From positions 6,324,001-6,388,000 of the forward strand of contig NZ_CP151726.1 in the NCBI RefSeq assembly GCF_038443385.1: a stretch of 64,000 bases of DNA, in the 5' to 3' direction. How positions within the stretch are numbered: position 1 is the stretch's first letter; each line of letters starts with the position of its first letter. Under the pieces are notes generated by a model. It was not told the origin of the DNA. It saw nothing but the letters and a program-made list of their open reading frames with translations, and searched no databases. The position numbers and the translations under genes were made by a program. This document shows, piece by piece, positions 16,525-25,932 of this stretch. This DNA comes from Stieleria varia (GTDB lineage Bacteria > Planctomycetota > Planctomycetia > Pirellulales > Pirellulaceae).

Positions 16525-17379
16525 CTACTTTTCGAACCACGTCTTGAGCGTATGAACAGTGGCCGCTCGTCCGGCTCGTGCGATGGAGGTCGTCAGCGGG
16601 ATTTCTTTGGGGCAAACGGCGACGCAGTTCTGTGCGTTCCCGCAAGCTTGAATTCCGCCGGGGCCGGTTAGTGCGTCCAGTCGTTCCGATGCCAATGCCT
16701 TGCCCGTTGGGTGATTGTTGAACAACATCGCTTGCGAGATCGCATGGGGTCCCACGAACGCTTGGTCAAACTCGGCTTGCTCACGTTTGGCGAACTCTTC
16801 GGCGCTCTCGCCTTCCTTTTTCTTCAGCTCGATCTTGTTGTACTGTGGGCAAGCATCCAGGCAGCAGCCGCAGCTCATGCACTGGCTGAGTGGATAGTTT
16901 TGTTCTTGCGTGGCACGCAACTGACGTTCGCCGGGGCCCATGTTGTAGTAGCTGTCCACGGGCACCCAAGCCTTGACGCGTTGCAAACCGCGGAACAGAC
17001 GTTTGCGATCGACGATCAAGTCACGGACGACAGGAAATTTGCTCATCGGCTCCAACAACAGTTCGTCCGGGTTGACTTCCAGCAGACGATCCACCAGCGC
17101 GCTACAGCTTTGACGCACGCGGCCGTTGATCAGCATGGTGCATGACCCGCAGACTTCCTCCAGGCATCCGCAGTCCCAAGCAACCGGCGCGACTTTATTG
17201 CCGTCAGAGGTTCTGCTCAGTGCGGCGATTCGTTGCAGAACGCTGATGACATTCAATTCGGGTTCGTACTTGATTTTGAACAGTTGCCAATAGGGTTCTT
17301 GTCCGGGGCCGTCTTGGCGGCGGACGCGAACGTTGATGAACTCAGGACGATTCTTGAGGGAGGGTTCGAGGGCGATCAT
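16525..17379 (-). CDS. sdhB: Succinate dehydrogenase iron-sulfur subunit
   Basis: 284 residues. The N-terminal ferredoxin domain has the [2Fe-2S] cysteines in DCGCLEEVCGSCTMLINGR and a further cysteine in RQSC. The C-terminal domain has CMSCGCCLDACPQ and CGNAQNCVAVCP for the [4Fe-4S] and [3Fe-4S] clusters. It passes electrons from the SdhA flavin to the quinone site of SdhC in complex II. The insertion KKKEGESAEEFAKREQAEFD between cluster motifs is charged and found in related planctomycete and Bacillus-type enzymes. It is the last gene of sdhCAB, 127 bases after sdhA. Confidence 0.95.
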   Translation of the reverse strand: MIALEPSLKNRPEFINVRVRRQDGPGQEPYWQLFKIKYEPELNVISVLQRIAALSRTSDGNKVAPVAWDCGCLEEVCGSCTMLINGRVRQSCSALVDRLLEVNPDELLLEPMSKFPVVRDLIVDRKRLFRGLQRVKAWVPVDSYYNMGPGERQLRATQEQNYPLSQCMSCGCCLDACPQYNKIELKKKEGESAEEFAKREQAEFDQAFVGPHAISQAMLFNNHPTGKALASERLDALTGPGGIQACGNAQNCVAVCPKEIPLTTSIARAGRAATVHTLKTWFEK

Positions 17380-17506
17380 CCGTCGATCCTTTGCGGGGTT
17401 GGGTTACAGTGGGTGTTTTTGAGTTCTGGAGAAATTGTACCACCCGGGCCAGGGGCGGTTTTGTTGTGCGTGAACGCTATCGAGTTGGAGAGTCGAGCGA
17501 CGATAT

Positions 17507-19507
17507 TCAGGTCGCGGCGTCTGCGTGCTGTTTGGCGTGTTTTTGGGCATCGACTTTGGCCTTGGCACGTTCGTTCCAAACCTCCTCAATTACTTCGGCT
17601 CCGACGAGGCCGTACAGTCGAGGTCGAGGCGGAATCAGCGACGTATCGACGTCTTCGTAGGAAAGCTCGGGCTGTTGTGTCTTGGGGTTCCAAGTCGCGA
17701 TCGTGCTCTTGAGGTATTTTTCGTTGTTGGCCTCAAACGCATCGCACCATTCTTCGGCTTGGCGTCGTCTTTCCACCGGGTCGGTCGCGGTCAGAGAGGG
17801 TTTGGTGAACGCGGGTTTGAAGTGAGCACCACGGCATTCGTCGCGAGCCAGGGCGCCTTTGAGAAGGGCTTTGGCGATCGGGAACATGTCCTGGAGAGCT
17901 TTGGCAAAGATCACGTTTTGGTTGGACCAACTGCCGGTGTCGGACAAGCTGACTTTCATCGCCCGCTCGTGCAACTCGTTGACTTTCACGATCGCGTCCT
18001 CGAGTTGATCGTTTCGGCGGACCACGGTGGCCGCGCGGGTCATGATGTCACCGAGTTCCTGGTGAATCAGGTACGGATTCTCGTCGCTGTCGGGGTTTCC
18101 GTTGAGCAAGTGATCATGTCGAGCTTGCTGACATTCCAACGCTCCCTTGAGAACCGACTGGGGAACGTCGGCATGTCCGCTGGATTGGTTTTCGGCGTAG
18201 TTGAGGATGCAGGGGCCTGTGAACAGCCCGGAGAAGATGCATGAGAGCAGGGAGTTTGCGCCCAAACGATTGGCACCGTGATAGTGATAGTCGCACTCGC
18301 CGATCGCGTAGAGGCCTTCGATATTGGTCATGTGGTTACGAGGCGCGCCGGCTTCCAATCCGCCGTCGTCGCTCTTGACATAGTCTGCCCACAGACCGCC
18401 CATGCTGTAGTGCACCGCTGGGAAAATTTTCATCGGCTCAACGCGTGGATCGACGCCTTGGAACTTTTCATAAATTTCCAGGATGCCGCCGAGTTTACGA
18501 TCCAATTCGGCTTTGGGAATGTGCGTCAGGTCCAAGTAAACGCACATGCGATCGGATTCGACGCTAAGGTTGTCGTTGACACAGATGTCAAAGATCTCGC
18601 GGGTAGCGATGTCACGCGGGACCAGGTTGCCGTATTCGGGATAGCGTTCCTCGAGGAAGTAGTAACGCTCGGAATCTGGAATGGTTTTCGGTGCTCGCGG
18701 GTCTTGCGGTTTGCGAGGCACCCACACGCGACCGCCTTCGCCTCGCGCCGACTCGCTCATCAAACGCAGTTTATCGCTGCCAGGGATCGCGGTCGGGTGG
18801 ACTTGGATGAACTCCCCGTTGGCGTAATTCGCACCGGCTTGGAAACATCGGCTGGCGGCGCTGCCGGTGCAGAACACGCTCATCGTGCTGCGACCGTAGA
18901 TCAGACCGCATCCGCCGGTGGCGACGACGACGGCGTCGGCGGGGAAGGTTCGGATTTCCATCGTCACCATGTCTTGGGCGACGGCACCGCGACAGCGTCC
19001 GGTCTCATCTTGGATGGGACCAAGGAAATCCCAAAACTCGAACTTGCGTACCAGGCCCTCGGACTCACGCCGGCGGACTTGTTCGTCCAAGGCATAGAGC
19101 AACTGTTGTCCCGTCGTGGCGCCGGCGAACGCGGTTCGTTTGTAAAGGGTTCCGCCGAAGCGACGTCGGTCAATGAATCCTTCTCCGGTTCGGTTGAAGG
19201 GAACCCCCAAGCGGTCCATCAACTCGATGACTTTGGGGGCCCAGTACGCCATTTCTTTGACCGGCGGCTGGTGGTTCAAGAAGTCGCCGCCGTAGACCGT
19301 GTCGTCCAAGTGTTTCCACTCGTTGTCGCCGAGTTGGCGAGTTTGATCGTTGCAGCTATTAATGCCACCTTGGGCGCACACACTGTGCGAGCGTTTGACG
19401 GGGGTCAGACTGATCAGATCGACTTCGACTCCCAGTTCGGCCAATTTCATGGTGGAGGAGAGTCCTGCGAGTCCACCTCCGATGACGACGACGCGATGAT
19501 TTGCCAT
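17507..19507 (-). CDS. sdhA: Succinate dehydrogenase flavoprotein subunit
   Basis: 666 residues. The FAD-binding loop VVIGGGLAGLSSTMKLAE is at residues 6-23. CAQGGIN and HLDDTVYGGDFL follow, with the histidine region near residue 60. The substrate-site segment HPTAIPGSDKL, the catalytic arginine region ARGEGG, and HYSMGGLW and GANRLGANSLLS near residues 380-430 all fit the SdhA/FrdA family. It oxidises succinate to fumarate as part of complex II on the inner face of the cytoplasmic membrane. A Lys/Ala-rich tail ends the protein. It lies between sdhC and sdhB in a minus-strand operon. The sequence type is closest to the Bacillus-like group with one cytochrome subunit. Confidence 0.95.
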   Translation of the reverse strand: MANHRVVVIGGGLAGLSSTMKLAELGVEVDLISLTPVKRSHSVCAQGGINSCNDQTRQLGDNEWKHLDDTVYGGDFLNHQPPVKEMAYWAPKVIELMDRLGVPFNRTGEGFIDRRRFGGTLYKRTAFAGATTGQQLLYALDEQVRRRESEGLVRKFEFWDFLGPIQDETGRCRGAVAQDMVTMEIRTFPADAVVVATGGCGLIYGRSTMSVFCTGSAASRCFQAGANYANGEFIQVHPTAIPGSDKLRLMSESARGEGGRVWVPRKPQDPRAPKTIPDSERYYFLEERYPEYGNLVPRDIATREIFDICVNDNLSVESDRMCVYLDLTHIPKAELDRKLGGILEIYEKFQGVDPRVEPMKIFPAVHYSMGGLWADYVKSDDGGLEAGAPRNHMTNIEGLYAIGECDYHYHGANRLGANSLLSCIFSGLFTGPCILNYAENQSSGHADVPQSVLKGALECQQARHDHLLNGNPDSDENPYLIHQELGDIMTRAATVVRRNDQLEDAIVKVNELHERAMKVSLSDTGSWSNQNVIFAKALQDMFPIAKALLKGALARDECRGAHFKPAFTKPSLTATDPVERRRQAEEWCDAFEANNEKYLKSTIATWNPKTQQPELSYEDVDTSLIPPRPRLYGLVGAEVIEEVWNERAKAKVDAQKHAKQHADAAT

Positions 19508-19594
19508 GACAACGATCTTGGGTTTTGGAAACGTGTGAGAGCTGCCGGGTATTTTGTCAGCAGATCAATTGGTTGAAGGATGACGAGATTGCGA

Positions 19595-20449
19595 TCAAGA
19601 CTGACTGGCCGGTTCGCCTGCGTCGGCAGTCACATCGACGGCGGGTTCCGGCTCGGGGCGTGGGCTTCGTTTTTCGGGCATTTCTGGCACCGTGCCTGCT
19701 TCCACACCGGCGTCGTACATGCGGTCCTCCACCTCACGCATCTCGATCGCGTCGGCAGCAGTGGGTGAAACCGCAGCCCACCACGCCGATACGGAGATAA
19801 CCGCCAAGACCAAGCCGAACGCCACACAAACTTTTGTGGCTCGTTGCTGAGCGGCCGGCGAGATCCACAAGCCCCAAGTGATCCCCGAGGTCCAGAGGCC
19901 GTTGGCCAAGTGATAGACGCAAGCCAGGACGCCGACCAGATAAATCGGCGGCCAAATGTAGTTGTTCATCGCCAAAACGAGTGAGCTGCCCGCGTTGTAG
20001 GGGCTGAAAACGCCCAGACCCAGCGGAGCGATCGCACTGCGCCAAAACTCCGCGTGGAACCAACCGTGCAGGTGCAGCACGTGGAGGAAAAGGTAGAACA
20101 ATGCGATGACGCCCGTCCAACGCTGCCACTTGTACCGGCGGTTACTAACGAAACCATACCGCCCGGTATTGGACTTGCCCGTTTTAGCAATCCAAACGCC
20201 GATCGCCGCATGAAAAATCAGCGGCAATAGGATCGCAAACCACTCGATCAGCGGCAGCAACATCCCGGGGCTGTGAATCAGAAAGACGGCTCGCTGAAAC
20301 GTTTCCGAGCCGTTGAGCAAGCTGGCGTTGGTGGTCAAGTGAACCACCATATAAAGCCCCAGCGGGATGATGCCGGTGAGCGAGTGCAAGCGTCGGATTG
20401 CGAACTCGTGACGCAAAAAGAACGAAGTCTCGGGGGTGGAATCGGTCAC
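19595..20449 (-). CDS. sdhC: Succinate dehydrogenase cytochrome b subunit
   Basis: About 284 residues from the GTG at 20449. Five membrane helices as in single-subunit (Bacillus-type) cytochrome b558: for example LTGIIPLGLYMVVHL and IEWFAILLPLIFHAAIGVWI. Histidines suited to bind two hemes are present (VHLTTN, IFHAAIG, LHVLHLHGW, YHLANGLW). The first helix starts with RRLHSLTGIIPLG, a family hallmark. A soluble C-terminal tail of about 50 residues, rich in Glu and Pro, is unusual. The frame is open to an ATG at 20551, but the extra 34 residues are Pro-rich without family likeness, so the GTG is preferred. It is the first gene of sdhCAB. Confidence 0.9.
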   Translation of the reverse strand: MTDSTPETSFFLRHEFAIRRLHSLTGIIPLGLYMVVHLTTNASLLNGSETFQRAVFLIHSPGMLLPLIEWFAILLPLIFHAAIGVWIAKTGKSNTGRYGFVSNRRYKWQRWTGVIALFYLFLHVLHLHGWFHAEFWRSAIAPLGLGVFSPYNAGSSLVLAMNNYIWPPIYLVGVLACVYHLANGLWTSGITWGLWISPAAQQRATKVCVAFGLVLAVISVSAWWAAVSPTAADAIEMREVEDRMYDAGVEAGTVPEMPEKRSPRPEPEPAVDVTADAGEPASQS

Positions 20450-20647
20450 TCGATTGATCTTTGATCTGATTGGGTTCGATCTGGTGGGCTGCGGCGTGAC
20501 GTCAAATGAAGGCGGCCCCGGCCAAACATGCTGCCAGGGCGAATAAAACATTCACGTCACAGATTGTGGTACTTTACGATCGATTGAGGCACGCGACTAG
20601 GTCGGCAAATTGACGCTTTTGCCCAAAGAATGGGCTTCGGAGACGGG

Positions 20648-22243
20648 ATGAGTTCTTTGCGGTACACGTTTGGCACCTTCTTGGCCCAGGCACCCCCGTC
20701 CGTGTCCGATGCCGTCGCAGAGACGGAGGCTGGCGTCGGGATCGGGATTTGGTGGATCGTTGCCCTGTCGGTCGCCGTGGTTTTGGTCAGCATTCTCGTG
20801 TTTCGCTTGCACGCGTTCCTGACGCTGTTGCTGGCCGGATTGCTGGTCGCTTGGCTTTCCAGCCCCACCGCACTGGGCGAATACGCGCAGGCAGAGTTCC
20901 AAAAGGGAAACCTTTCGCAAAAACAAGTCGACGCGTTGCCGACCACGTCGGCCGCCACGCGTTTGGCCACCGCCTTTGGCGACACCGCTGGCAAGATCGG
21001 CATTTTGATCGCTTTGGCCAGCATCATCGGGCAGTGTTTGCTCGAATCGGGCGCCGCGGCCACCATCGTTGACAGGATGCTCTCGCTGACCGGCCCCCGC
21101 AGAGCTCCGGAAGCCTTGGCGGCGAGTTCGTTTCTGCTGGGGATCCCGGTATTCTTTGACACCGTTTTTTACTTGATGGTGCCGCTTGCTCGGTCACTGC
21201 GGCAGCGGTTGGGTAAAGACTACGTCCTGTTCATCTTGGCCATTCTCGCGGGCGGCTCCCTGGCACACTCGCTGATCCCGCCGACACCAGGACCGCTGCA
21301 GGTTGCGGAGATCATCGGCGTCGACATCGGCGTGATGCTCGGGGTCGGCTTACTGGTGGGCGGATGCAGCAGCGTCATTTCGCTTTTTGCCGCACGCGTG
21401 ATCAACCGATTGGTCGATGTGCCGCTCCGGTTTTCCGATGACGAATTATCGGATAGTGGCCTATCGGGCAGTGACGCACAGAATGGCGACGAAGACAGTC
21501 AATCCCTGGTTTCGCTGGAGACACTGCCAGCGTCCGTACCTGGCTCCGCAAACGGCCCCTCCCTGCTGGCTTCGCTGCTGCCCATCGCCGTTCCCGTTGT
21601 ACTGATCACGGTCGGTTCGGTGTTGGCCTATCTGATCAAATCCGACCGGGTCATCGCGAGCGGTTGGACGGACTTGTTCAAGTTCACTGGGGACAAGAAC
21701 ATCGCCATCGGTATCGGTGTCCTGCTGGCGTTCGGATTGATGCGTTACGTTCCTGCAGAGAAACGCAAGACTTTGGTGACTCGATCGCTCGGGGCTGCTG
21801 GCAGCATTATCTTGATCACCGCCGCGGGCGGCGCCTTTGGGGCGATGTTGCGGCAAGCCGGGATCGCGGGCGCGGTCCAAGACTTGGCGCAAGATGTCCC
21901 AGGGTTGTTGCTGTTGCCGGTGGCTTTTGCGGTAACCGCCGCAGTCCGCACGCTGCAAGGCTCGGCGACGGTGGCGATGATCACAGCCGCCGGCGTCCTG
22001 CAAGGATTCGTGGCGGGCGAAGGGTTCCCGTTTCATCCGGTCTACCTCGCGATGGCGATCGGCGCGGGCAGCAAGCCGATTTCGTGGATGACCGACAGCG
22101 CGTTTTGGGTCATCACGCGAATGAGCGGGATGACGGAAGCAGAGGGATTGAAGGTGATTTCACCCATGAGCACCGCCATGGGTTTTTCCGCGTTAGCGGT
22201 CACCATGCTGTTTGCCTGGTTAGTCCCCGGCGTCAACCACTGA
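20648..22243 (+). CDS. GntP-family permease (gluconate/organic acid:proton symporter)
   Basis: 531 residues from the ATG at 20648, which has GGAG five bases ahead; an ATG at 20630 is also in frame. About 12 hydrophobic segments. Family motifs: GKIGILIALASIIGQCLLESGAA, LGIPVFFDTVFYLMVPLA, and HSLIPPTPGPLQVAEIIGVD, which is the GntP core, and later GAMLRQAGI and GAGSKPISWMTDSAFWVI. Characterised members import gluconate, glycerate or related hydroxy acids with protons. A hydrophilic loop of some 60 residues, rich in Ser and Asp, splits the protein after the sixth helix. Substrate not resolved. Convergent with the flagellar genes. Confidence 0.9.
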   Translation: MSSLRYTFGTFLAQAPPSVSDAVAETEAGVGIGIWWIVALSVAVVLVSILVFRLHAFLTLLLAGLLVAWLSSPTALGEYAQAEFQKGNLSQKQVDALPTTSAATRLATAFGDTAGKIGILIALASIIGQCLLESGAAATIVDRMLSLTGPRRAPEALAASSFLLGIPVFFDTVFYLMVPLARSLRQRLGKDYVLFILAILAGGSLAHSLIPPTPGPLQVAEIIGVDIGVMLGVGLLVGGCSSVISLFAARVINRLVDVPLRFSDDELSDSGLSGSDAQNGDEDSQSLVSLETLPASVPGSANGPSLLASLLPIAVPVVLITVGSVLAYLIKSDRVIASGWTDLFKFTGDKNIAIGIGVLLAFGLMRYVPAEKRKTLVTRSLGAAGSIILITAAGGAFGAMLRQAGIAGAVQDLAQDVPGLLLLPVAFAVTAAVRTLQGSATVAMITAAGVLQGFVAGEGFPFHPVYLAMAIGAGSKPISWMTDSAFWVITRMSGMTEAEGLKVISPMSTAMGFSALAVTMLFAWLVPGVNH

Positions 22244-22373
22244 ATCAAACCAACAGACCTTGTTTTGTACAACGCAATCCGGTGCCCCACGTCCATTGGC
22301 GATCGCCCGCGATGTTGAAGGCGTCCGTAATCAGGTTTCCACCCCCGCGAGCGAAAACACATTGATTTCGGCG

Positions 22374-22426
22374 CGAAAAGGGGAAGGGGGGTTTTTAACG
22401 CGACGAAAAGGGGAAGGGGGGTTTTT
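22374..22426. repeat. Duplicated G-rich motif
   Basis: CGAAAAGGGGAAGGGGGGTT followed by TTT occurs at 22374-22396 and again at 22404-22426, a 30-bp period, between the convergent gntP-like and flgL genes. No hairpin forms from it. Confidence 0.85.
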
Positions 22427-22455
22427 CAACGCGATCGATCGATGAATGTGTATGC

Positions 22456-22485
22456 GGGAGTGGTGGGGATTCTGGCGAATCCCAT
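22456..22485 (-). repeat. GATTCGCCAGAATCC-family single arm
   Basis: GGGAGTGGTGGGGATTCTGG then CGAATCCCAT. The core GGGATTCTGGCGAATCCC-like arm matches 39666-39720. Confidence 0.65.
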
Positions 22486-22499
22486 GACGGGGTGTGAGG

Positions 22500-23957
22500 C
22501 TATCGGAGGAAACTTAATAGTCCCAGTGACAACAGGTCGGCGGTTGCTGCGTAGGTGTATTGCAGCAGTGCTTGAGCGTTTTCCATCCTCAGGACCGCGT
22601 CGGGGAGATCGGTGGCTTGCACCTCGCTGATCTCGATCTCGACCGACAGCATCAGTGAGTCCACTCGTCCGCCCAGTGTGTCCATCGTTTTGAGCGAGGA
22701 TGCTTGTTCACCGAGAGCTTCAAAGGCGTTCTCGGCAATGTTGCTCAGTTCACCCAATCGTCGGTCGATCGCCAGGGCGAGGTCCTGGTTCTGCAAACCG
22801 CGAGAGTTGCGAAGATCCGATGCTAGTTGTGATAGGATTTGAAAGGCGTTGTCGGTTCCTGGGAACTCGAGGTGATCGACTCCCGTCTTGGTGATCGCTT
22901 GAGAGTCGATCGTAACGGCGCCGCCTGACACCGAGTCCACGACGACTTGATTGGAGCTATGATCAATCGCAATCTGCGTGACTCCGTCATCAACACTTAG
23001 AAAACCGGTGGACGTGATATCCACCGAGCCATTGAAACCGGCCGTGATGTTGGTGGTGTCGACATAGATGGATTGCCCCAGGCTGCCGGTCACGAGCAGG
23101 TTGGTATCGGCTGACGTGAAGGGGACGGCGGGGGCACCGTTCAAGCTGATGGTTCCCGCACTGCCATCGCCGGCGGTTTCGACAATCGTCAGAGTATGCT
23201 GGCCAGATGGTCCGATGATGGTATCGCCCGAGGCTGAGTCCGTGCCCGCTGCGATCCCTGATCCGGCGGCATAGGTGGTGATTCCGTGCAAGACGGTCAA
23301 GTCCGCTCGACCAACCATTGTGTCGGTTCCTGCCCCCGGCTTTGCACCCGTCAGTCCAAACAATTCAGTGGGTTGTCTGCCGCGACCGCCGAAGATCTCC
23401 AGTCCGGTGTAGTAGGTGTCCACGGTGATCGAATCGCCGACACTCGCGCGACTTCGTTCGTTTGATCCATTGTAAATCGCTTGGATTTCACCGCTGGCAC
23501 CGTCGGGCTCGACAAACGTAAAGGGCGGTGTTTCCGATCGGGTACCGCTGAACAAATACTTGTCGTTGAATCGAGTCAGCGCGATTCCTTTGAGTTGATC
23601 CAACAGTCCATCGACTTCTAACGCCAGGGCGGTTCTTTCGTCGTCGTCGTTGGCTTGAACGCCTTGCTGCGCCAGCACCTTTGCCCCGTTGATGACTTGG
23701 ACAAAGTCCTGCATCTGGCTGACGGACGCATTGAGCAACGAGTTGGCTCGATTGATGGAGCTACGGTCGGCAGACAATTCTTCGTAACGAGACTTGAGCG
23801 AAGACACCTGCCTGAATCGGATCGGTTCCTCCGAGGGTCTCTGAAAGCTCAAGCCCGACGAGATCTGTTCTTGATACTTCAGGACATCCAGATTGTGCTT
23901 CTGAGAAAAGTGGATGGCGCGAGTGGAGAAGGAGCCTGCTGTGACTCGAAACGTCAT
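22500..23957 (-). CDS. flgL: Flagellar hook-filament junction protein FlgL (HAP3)
   Basis: 485 residues, long for FlgL (usually 300-320). The N-terminal D0/D1 helices are clear: KYQEQISSGLSFQRPSEEPI with the flagellin-like S-G-x-x-x-x-x-P-S-x-x-P pattern. The C-terminal helices pair with them (LSVEIEISEVQATDLPDAVL). The extra length is a beta-rich, Gly/Thr/Ser-rich insert of about 150 residues in the middle, with two similar stretches. It joins the hook-associated protein FlgK to the filament. It is the last gene of the leftward flagellar operon, six bases after flgK. No csrA or fliW follows, unlike in many bacteria. Confidence 0.9.
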   Translation of the reverse strand: MTFRVTAGSFSTRAIHFSQKHNLDVLKYQEQISSGLSFQRPSEEPIRFRQVSSLKSRYEELSADRSSINRANSLLNASVSQMQDFVQVINGAKVLAQQGVQANDDDERTALALEVDGLLDQLKGIALTRFNDKYLFSGTRSETPPFTFVEPDGASGEIQAIYNGSNERSRASVGDSITVDTYYTGLEIFGGRGRQPTELFGLTGAKPGAGTDTMVGRADLTVLHGITTYAAGSGIAAGTDSASGDTIIGPSGQHTLTIVETAGDGSAGTISLNGAPAVPFTSADTNLLVTGSLGQSIYVDTTNITAGFNGSVDITSTGFLSVDDGVTQIAIDHSSNQVVVDSVSGGAVTIDSQAITKTGVDHLEFPGTDNAFQILSQLASDLRNSRGLQNQDLALAIDRRLGELSNIAENAFEALGEQASSLKTMDTLGGRVDSLMLSVEIEISEVQATDLPDAVLRMENAQALLQYTYAATADLLSLGLLSFLR

Positions 23958-23962
23958 ATTGG

Positions 23963-25930
23963 TTACCTTAGGATGCTGAAGAGATCATCGAGGATTTGGT
24001 CAGCCGCCTGAATCACGCGTGTTGCTGCTTCGTATGATTTTTGGAACTGTTGTAGATAGACGATTTCTTCGTTCAGATCGACTCCGGAATAGGAATCGCG
24101 GTCTTGTTCCAGCCTCAGTTTTAGCGACGAGAGACTGGTGCTCAAGGAAACGTTGGTATTGATCTCAAATCCGATCTCGACGTTGATTTCGTTGATGTAT
24201 TGAGTGAAGGTGAGGTTTCCGGGCATGCCCTTGTACTGTTCCAGGTCAATGACGTTGAACAGGTTGTTTGTGTCTGCGGGATCTCCCGTTTTGCCCATGG
24301 CCAAGCGAGCGGAATTCGATTGCACTTCGTTGCTGACATCGATGGTCGTAGCGTTGACGCCTTGAAAGAACGAGTTAAGCCCCAGGGCGGCGAGGATTCC
24401 GGTTTCGTCGGGGTTGGCGGTCACTCGCGAACTAAAGGCATCGCCGTCTGCGACGGTCCCCCGAGACAGTTGAATTTCGATACCGTCGCCGATATCAAGC
24501 GGCGTGCCGGCTTCGTATCCTTGCCCGATGTTGATCTGCTGCTTCAGCGTCCCGCTTTCGGAATAGACATTGAGAAAGAGATCGTCGGAGATGCCGACAT
24601 CACCGGTGCCTTCGATTTCAAATGAGAGTGTTTCGTTGACGGGTCCCGTGTACTGTCCGGCAAACGTCGGCACGCTTGTGCCGGAAAAAGCGGTCAGGTC
24701 GGGTTCGGTCTGTACGTTGCCGGTGAAATCAAACTTGTATCCTGCCTCGGCAAAGATTCGGAGTTGCGAGTATTCCGCTTCGACTTCCGCACGCAGATTC
24801 GGGATGGCGGATAGTCTTGCCGCGACATCGTCCAAGCTGTCGACGGTGGGGTCGATCGTGATGATCTCTGTGCGTCGCTTGCCGTCGGGTTGCACGATGG
24901 AGATGGTCAATTCTCCGGATGCGATAGGAAACACGGGACCAGCATCGTCCAACGGGATATCCGATTGATCGACCACGCGGCTACCCAGAAGGGATTGAAA
25001 CGAGCCCGCTGTACCGATCCCTGTCGCGTGCACCTGATCGACGTTGCGGATCAGCTCACCTGCGATGGTATCCAGTTTCTCTTGATACTTGGGAATCGTC
25101 GAGTTGTAAACTTCCAACAACGCCGCCAGTCGGCCGCTGCCGAGATCTGTGGCACGATCCGAGTCATCGAGCAGGACGACCAGTTCGCCCGTCTCCGTTT
25201 CCGACAAGTGAAACTCACTTGCATGGTTGGCCTGTTGAATCGATGCGTTGCCGATCATCAGATTCAATTCGCCGCCGACGTGGTCGTTTCGGGTGATACC
25301 GACTGACTCGGCGATCCGGTTCAGCAAGGCGTCACGTTGATCCAGCTCGGTATTGGGGTCCGCCCGCCGTGCTGTGAATGATCGAATCTCAATGTTGATT
25401 TCATTGAGCGTCGCCATGTCTTGGTTGAGTGCCGTGATTTCTTCTTGGATCTGAAATTGGACGGCGTTTCGAAGTTGATCGAGTTGCGTCGCTGCGGTAC
25501 GAATCACGCCTGCCAGACGTTGGCCGGTTTCAATCACCGCGGTCCGCTGTGCTGGCTCATCGGGCGAGGAAGTCAGCCGGCTGACTTCACCAAAGAACTG
25601 ATCCAACTCAGAATTGATCGAATTGTTCCCGCTGAGCAAGGTGACTTCCACTTGCCGCTCCACTTGCAGCAGTTGATCCACGTTGCTGAGGTCCGAGATC
25701 ACGTTCGTCAGCGATGCCTCGGTGACTTGGTCGCGCACCCGCTCGATGTAATTGATCGAAACGCCGGTCCCGATTCGGAACTCGCCGTACTCGTTTGCTC
25801 GCAACTGTTGAAAGTGAACGTTGCGACGGTGGTAGCCTTCCGTTCCGGCGTTGGCGATGTTGTTCGCAACAACATTGAGCGCGAACTGATTGGCACGTAG
25901 GCTCGAGAGTCCGAGGGCAAAGTTGGGCAT
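23963..25930 (-). CDS. flgK: Flagellar hook-associated protein FlgK (HAP1)
   Basis: 655 residues. The N-terminus has the rod-hook-filament pattern LRANQFALNVVANNIANAGTEGYHRR, and the C-terminus has GVDLNEEIVYLQQFQKSYEAATRVIQ, the paired helix. The middle is beta-rich, as expected for surface-exposed domains. It forms the first ring of the hook-filament junction below FlgL. The start ATG at 25930 sits two bases past the FlgN-like chaperone gene, in keeping with co-production of a substrate and its chaperone. Confidence 0.93.
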   Translation of the reverse strand: MPNFALGLSSLRANQFALNVVANNIANAGTEGYHRRNVHFQQLRANEYGEFRIGTGVSINYIERVRDQVTEASLTNVISDLSNVDQLLQVERQVEVTLLSGNNSINSELDQFFGEVSRLTSSPDEPAQRTAVIETGQRLAGVIRTAATQLDQLRNAVQFQIQEEITALNQDMATLNEINIEIRSFTARRADPNTELDQRDALLNRIAESVGITRNDHVGGELNLMIGNASIQQANHASEFHLSETETGELVVLLDDSDRATDLGSGRLAALLEVYNSTIPKYQEKLDTIAGELIRNVDQVHATGIGTAGSFQSLLGSRVVDQSDIPLDDAGPVFPIASGELTISIVQPDGKRRTEIITIDPTVDSLDDVAARLSAIPNLRAEVEAEYSQLRIFAEAGYKFDFTGNVQTEPDLTAFSGTSVPTFAGQYTGPVNETLSFEIEGTGDVGISDDLFLNVYSESGTLKQQINIGQGYEAGTPLDIGDGIEIQLSRGTVADGDAFSSRVTANPDETGILAALGLNSFFQGVNATTIDVSNEVQSNSARLAMGKTGDPADTNNLFNVIDLEQYKGMPGNLTFTQYINEINVEIGFEINTNVSLSTSLSSLKLRLEQDRDSYSGVDLNEEIVYLQQFQKSYEAATRVIQAADQILDDLFSILR

Positions 25931-25932
25931 GA

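Noticed and set aside
18278-19576. A long open frame on the plus strand opposite sdhA
   Set aside because: It is the antisense shadow of the strongly conserved sdhA; its translation shows no family likeness and no ribosome-binding sequence.
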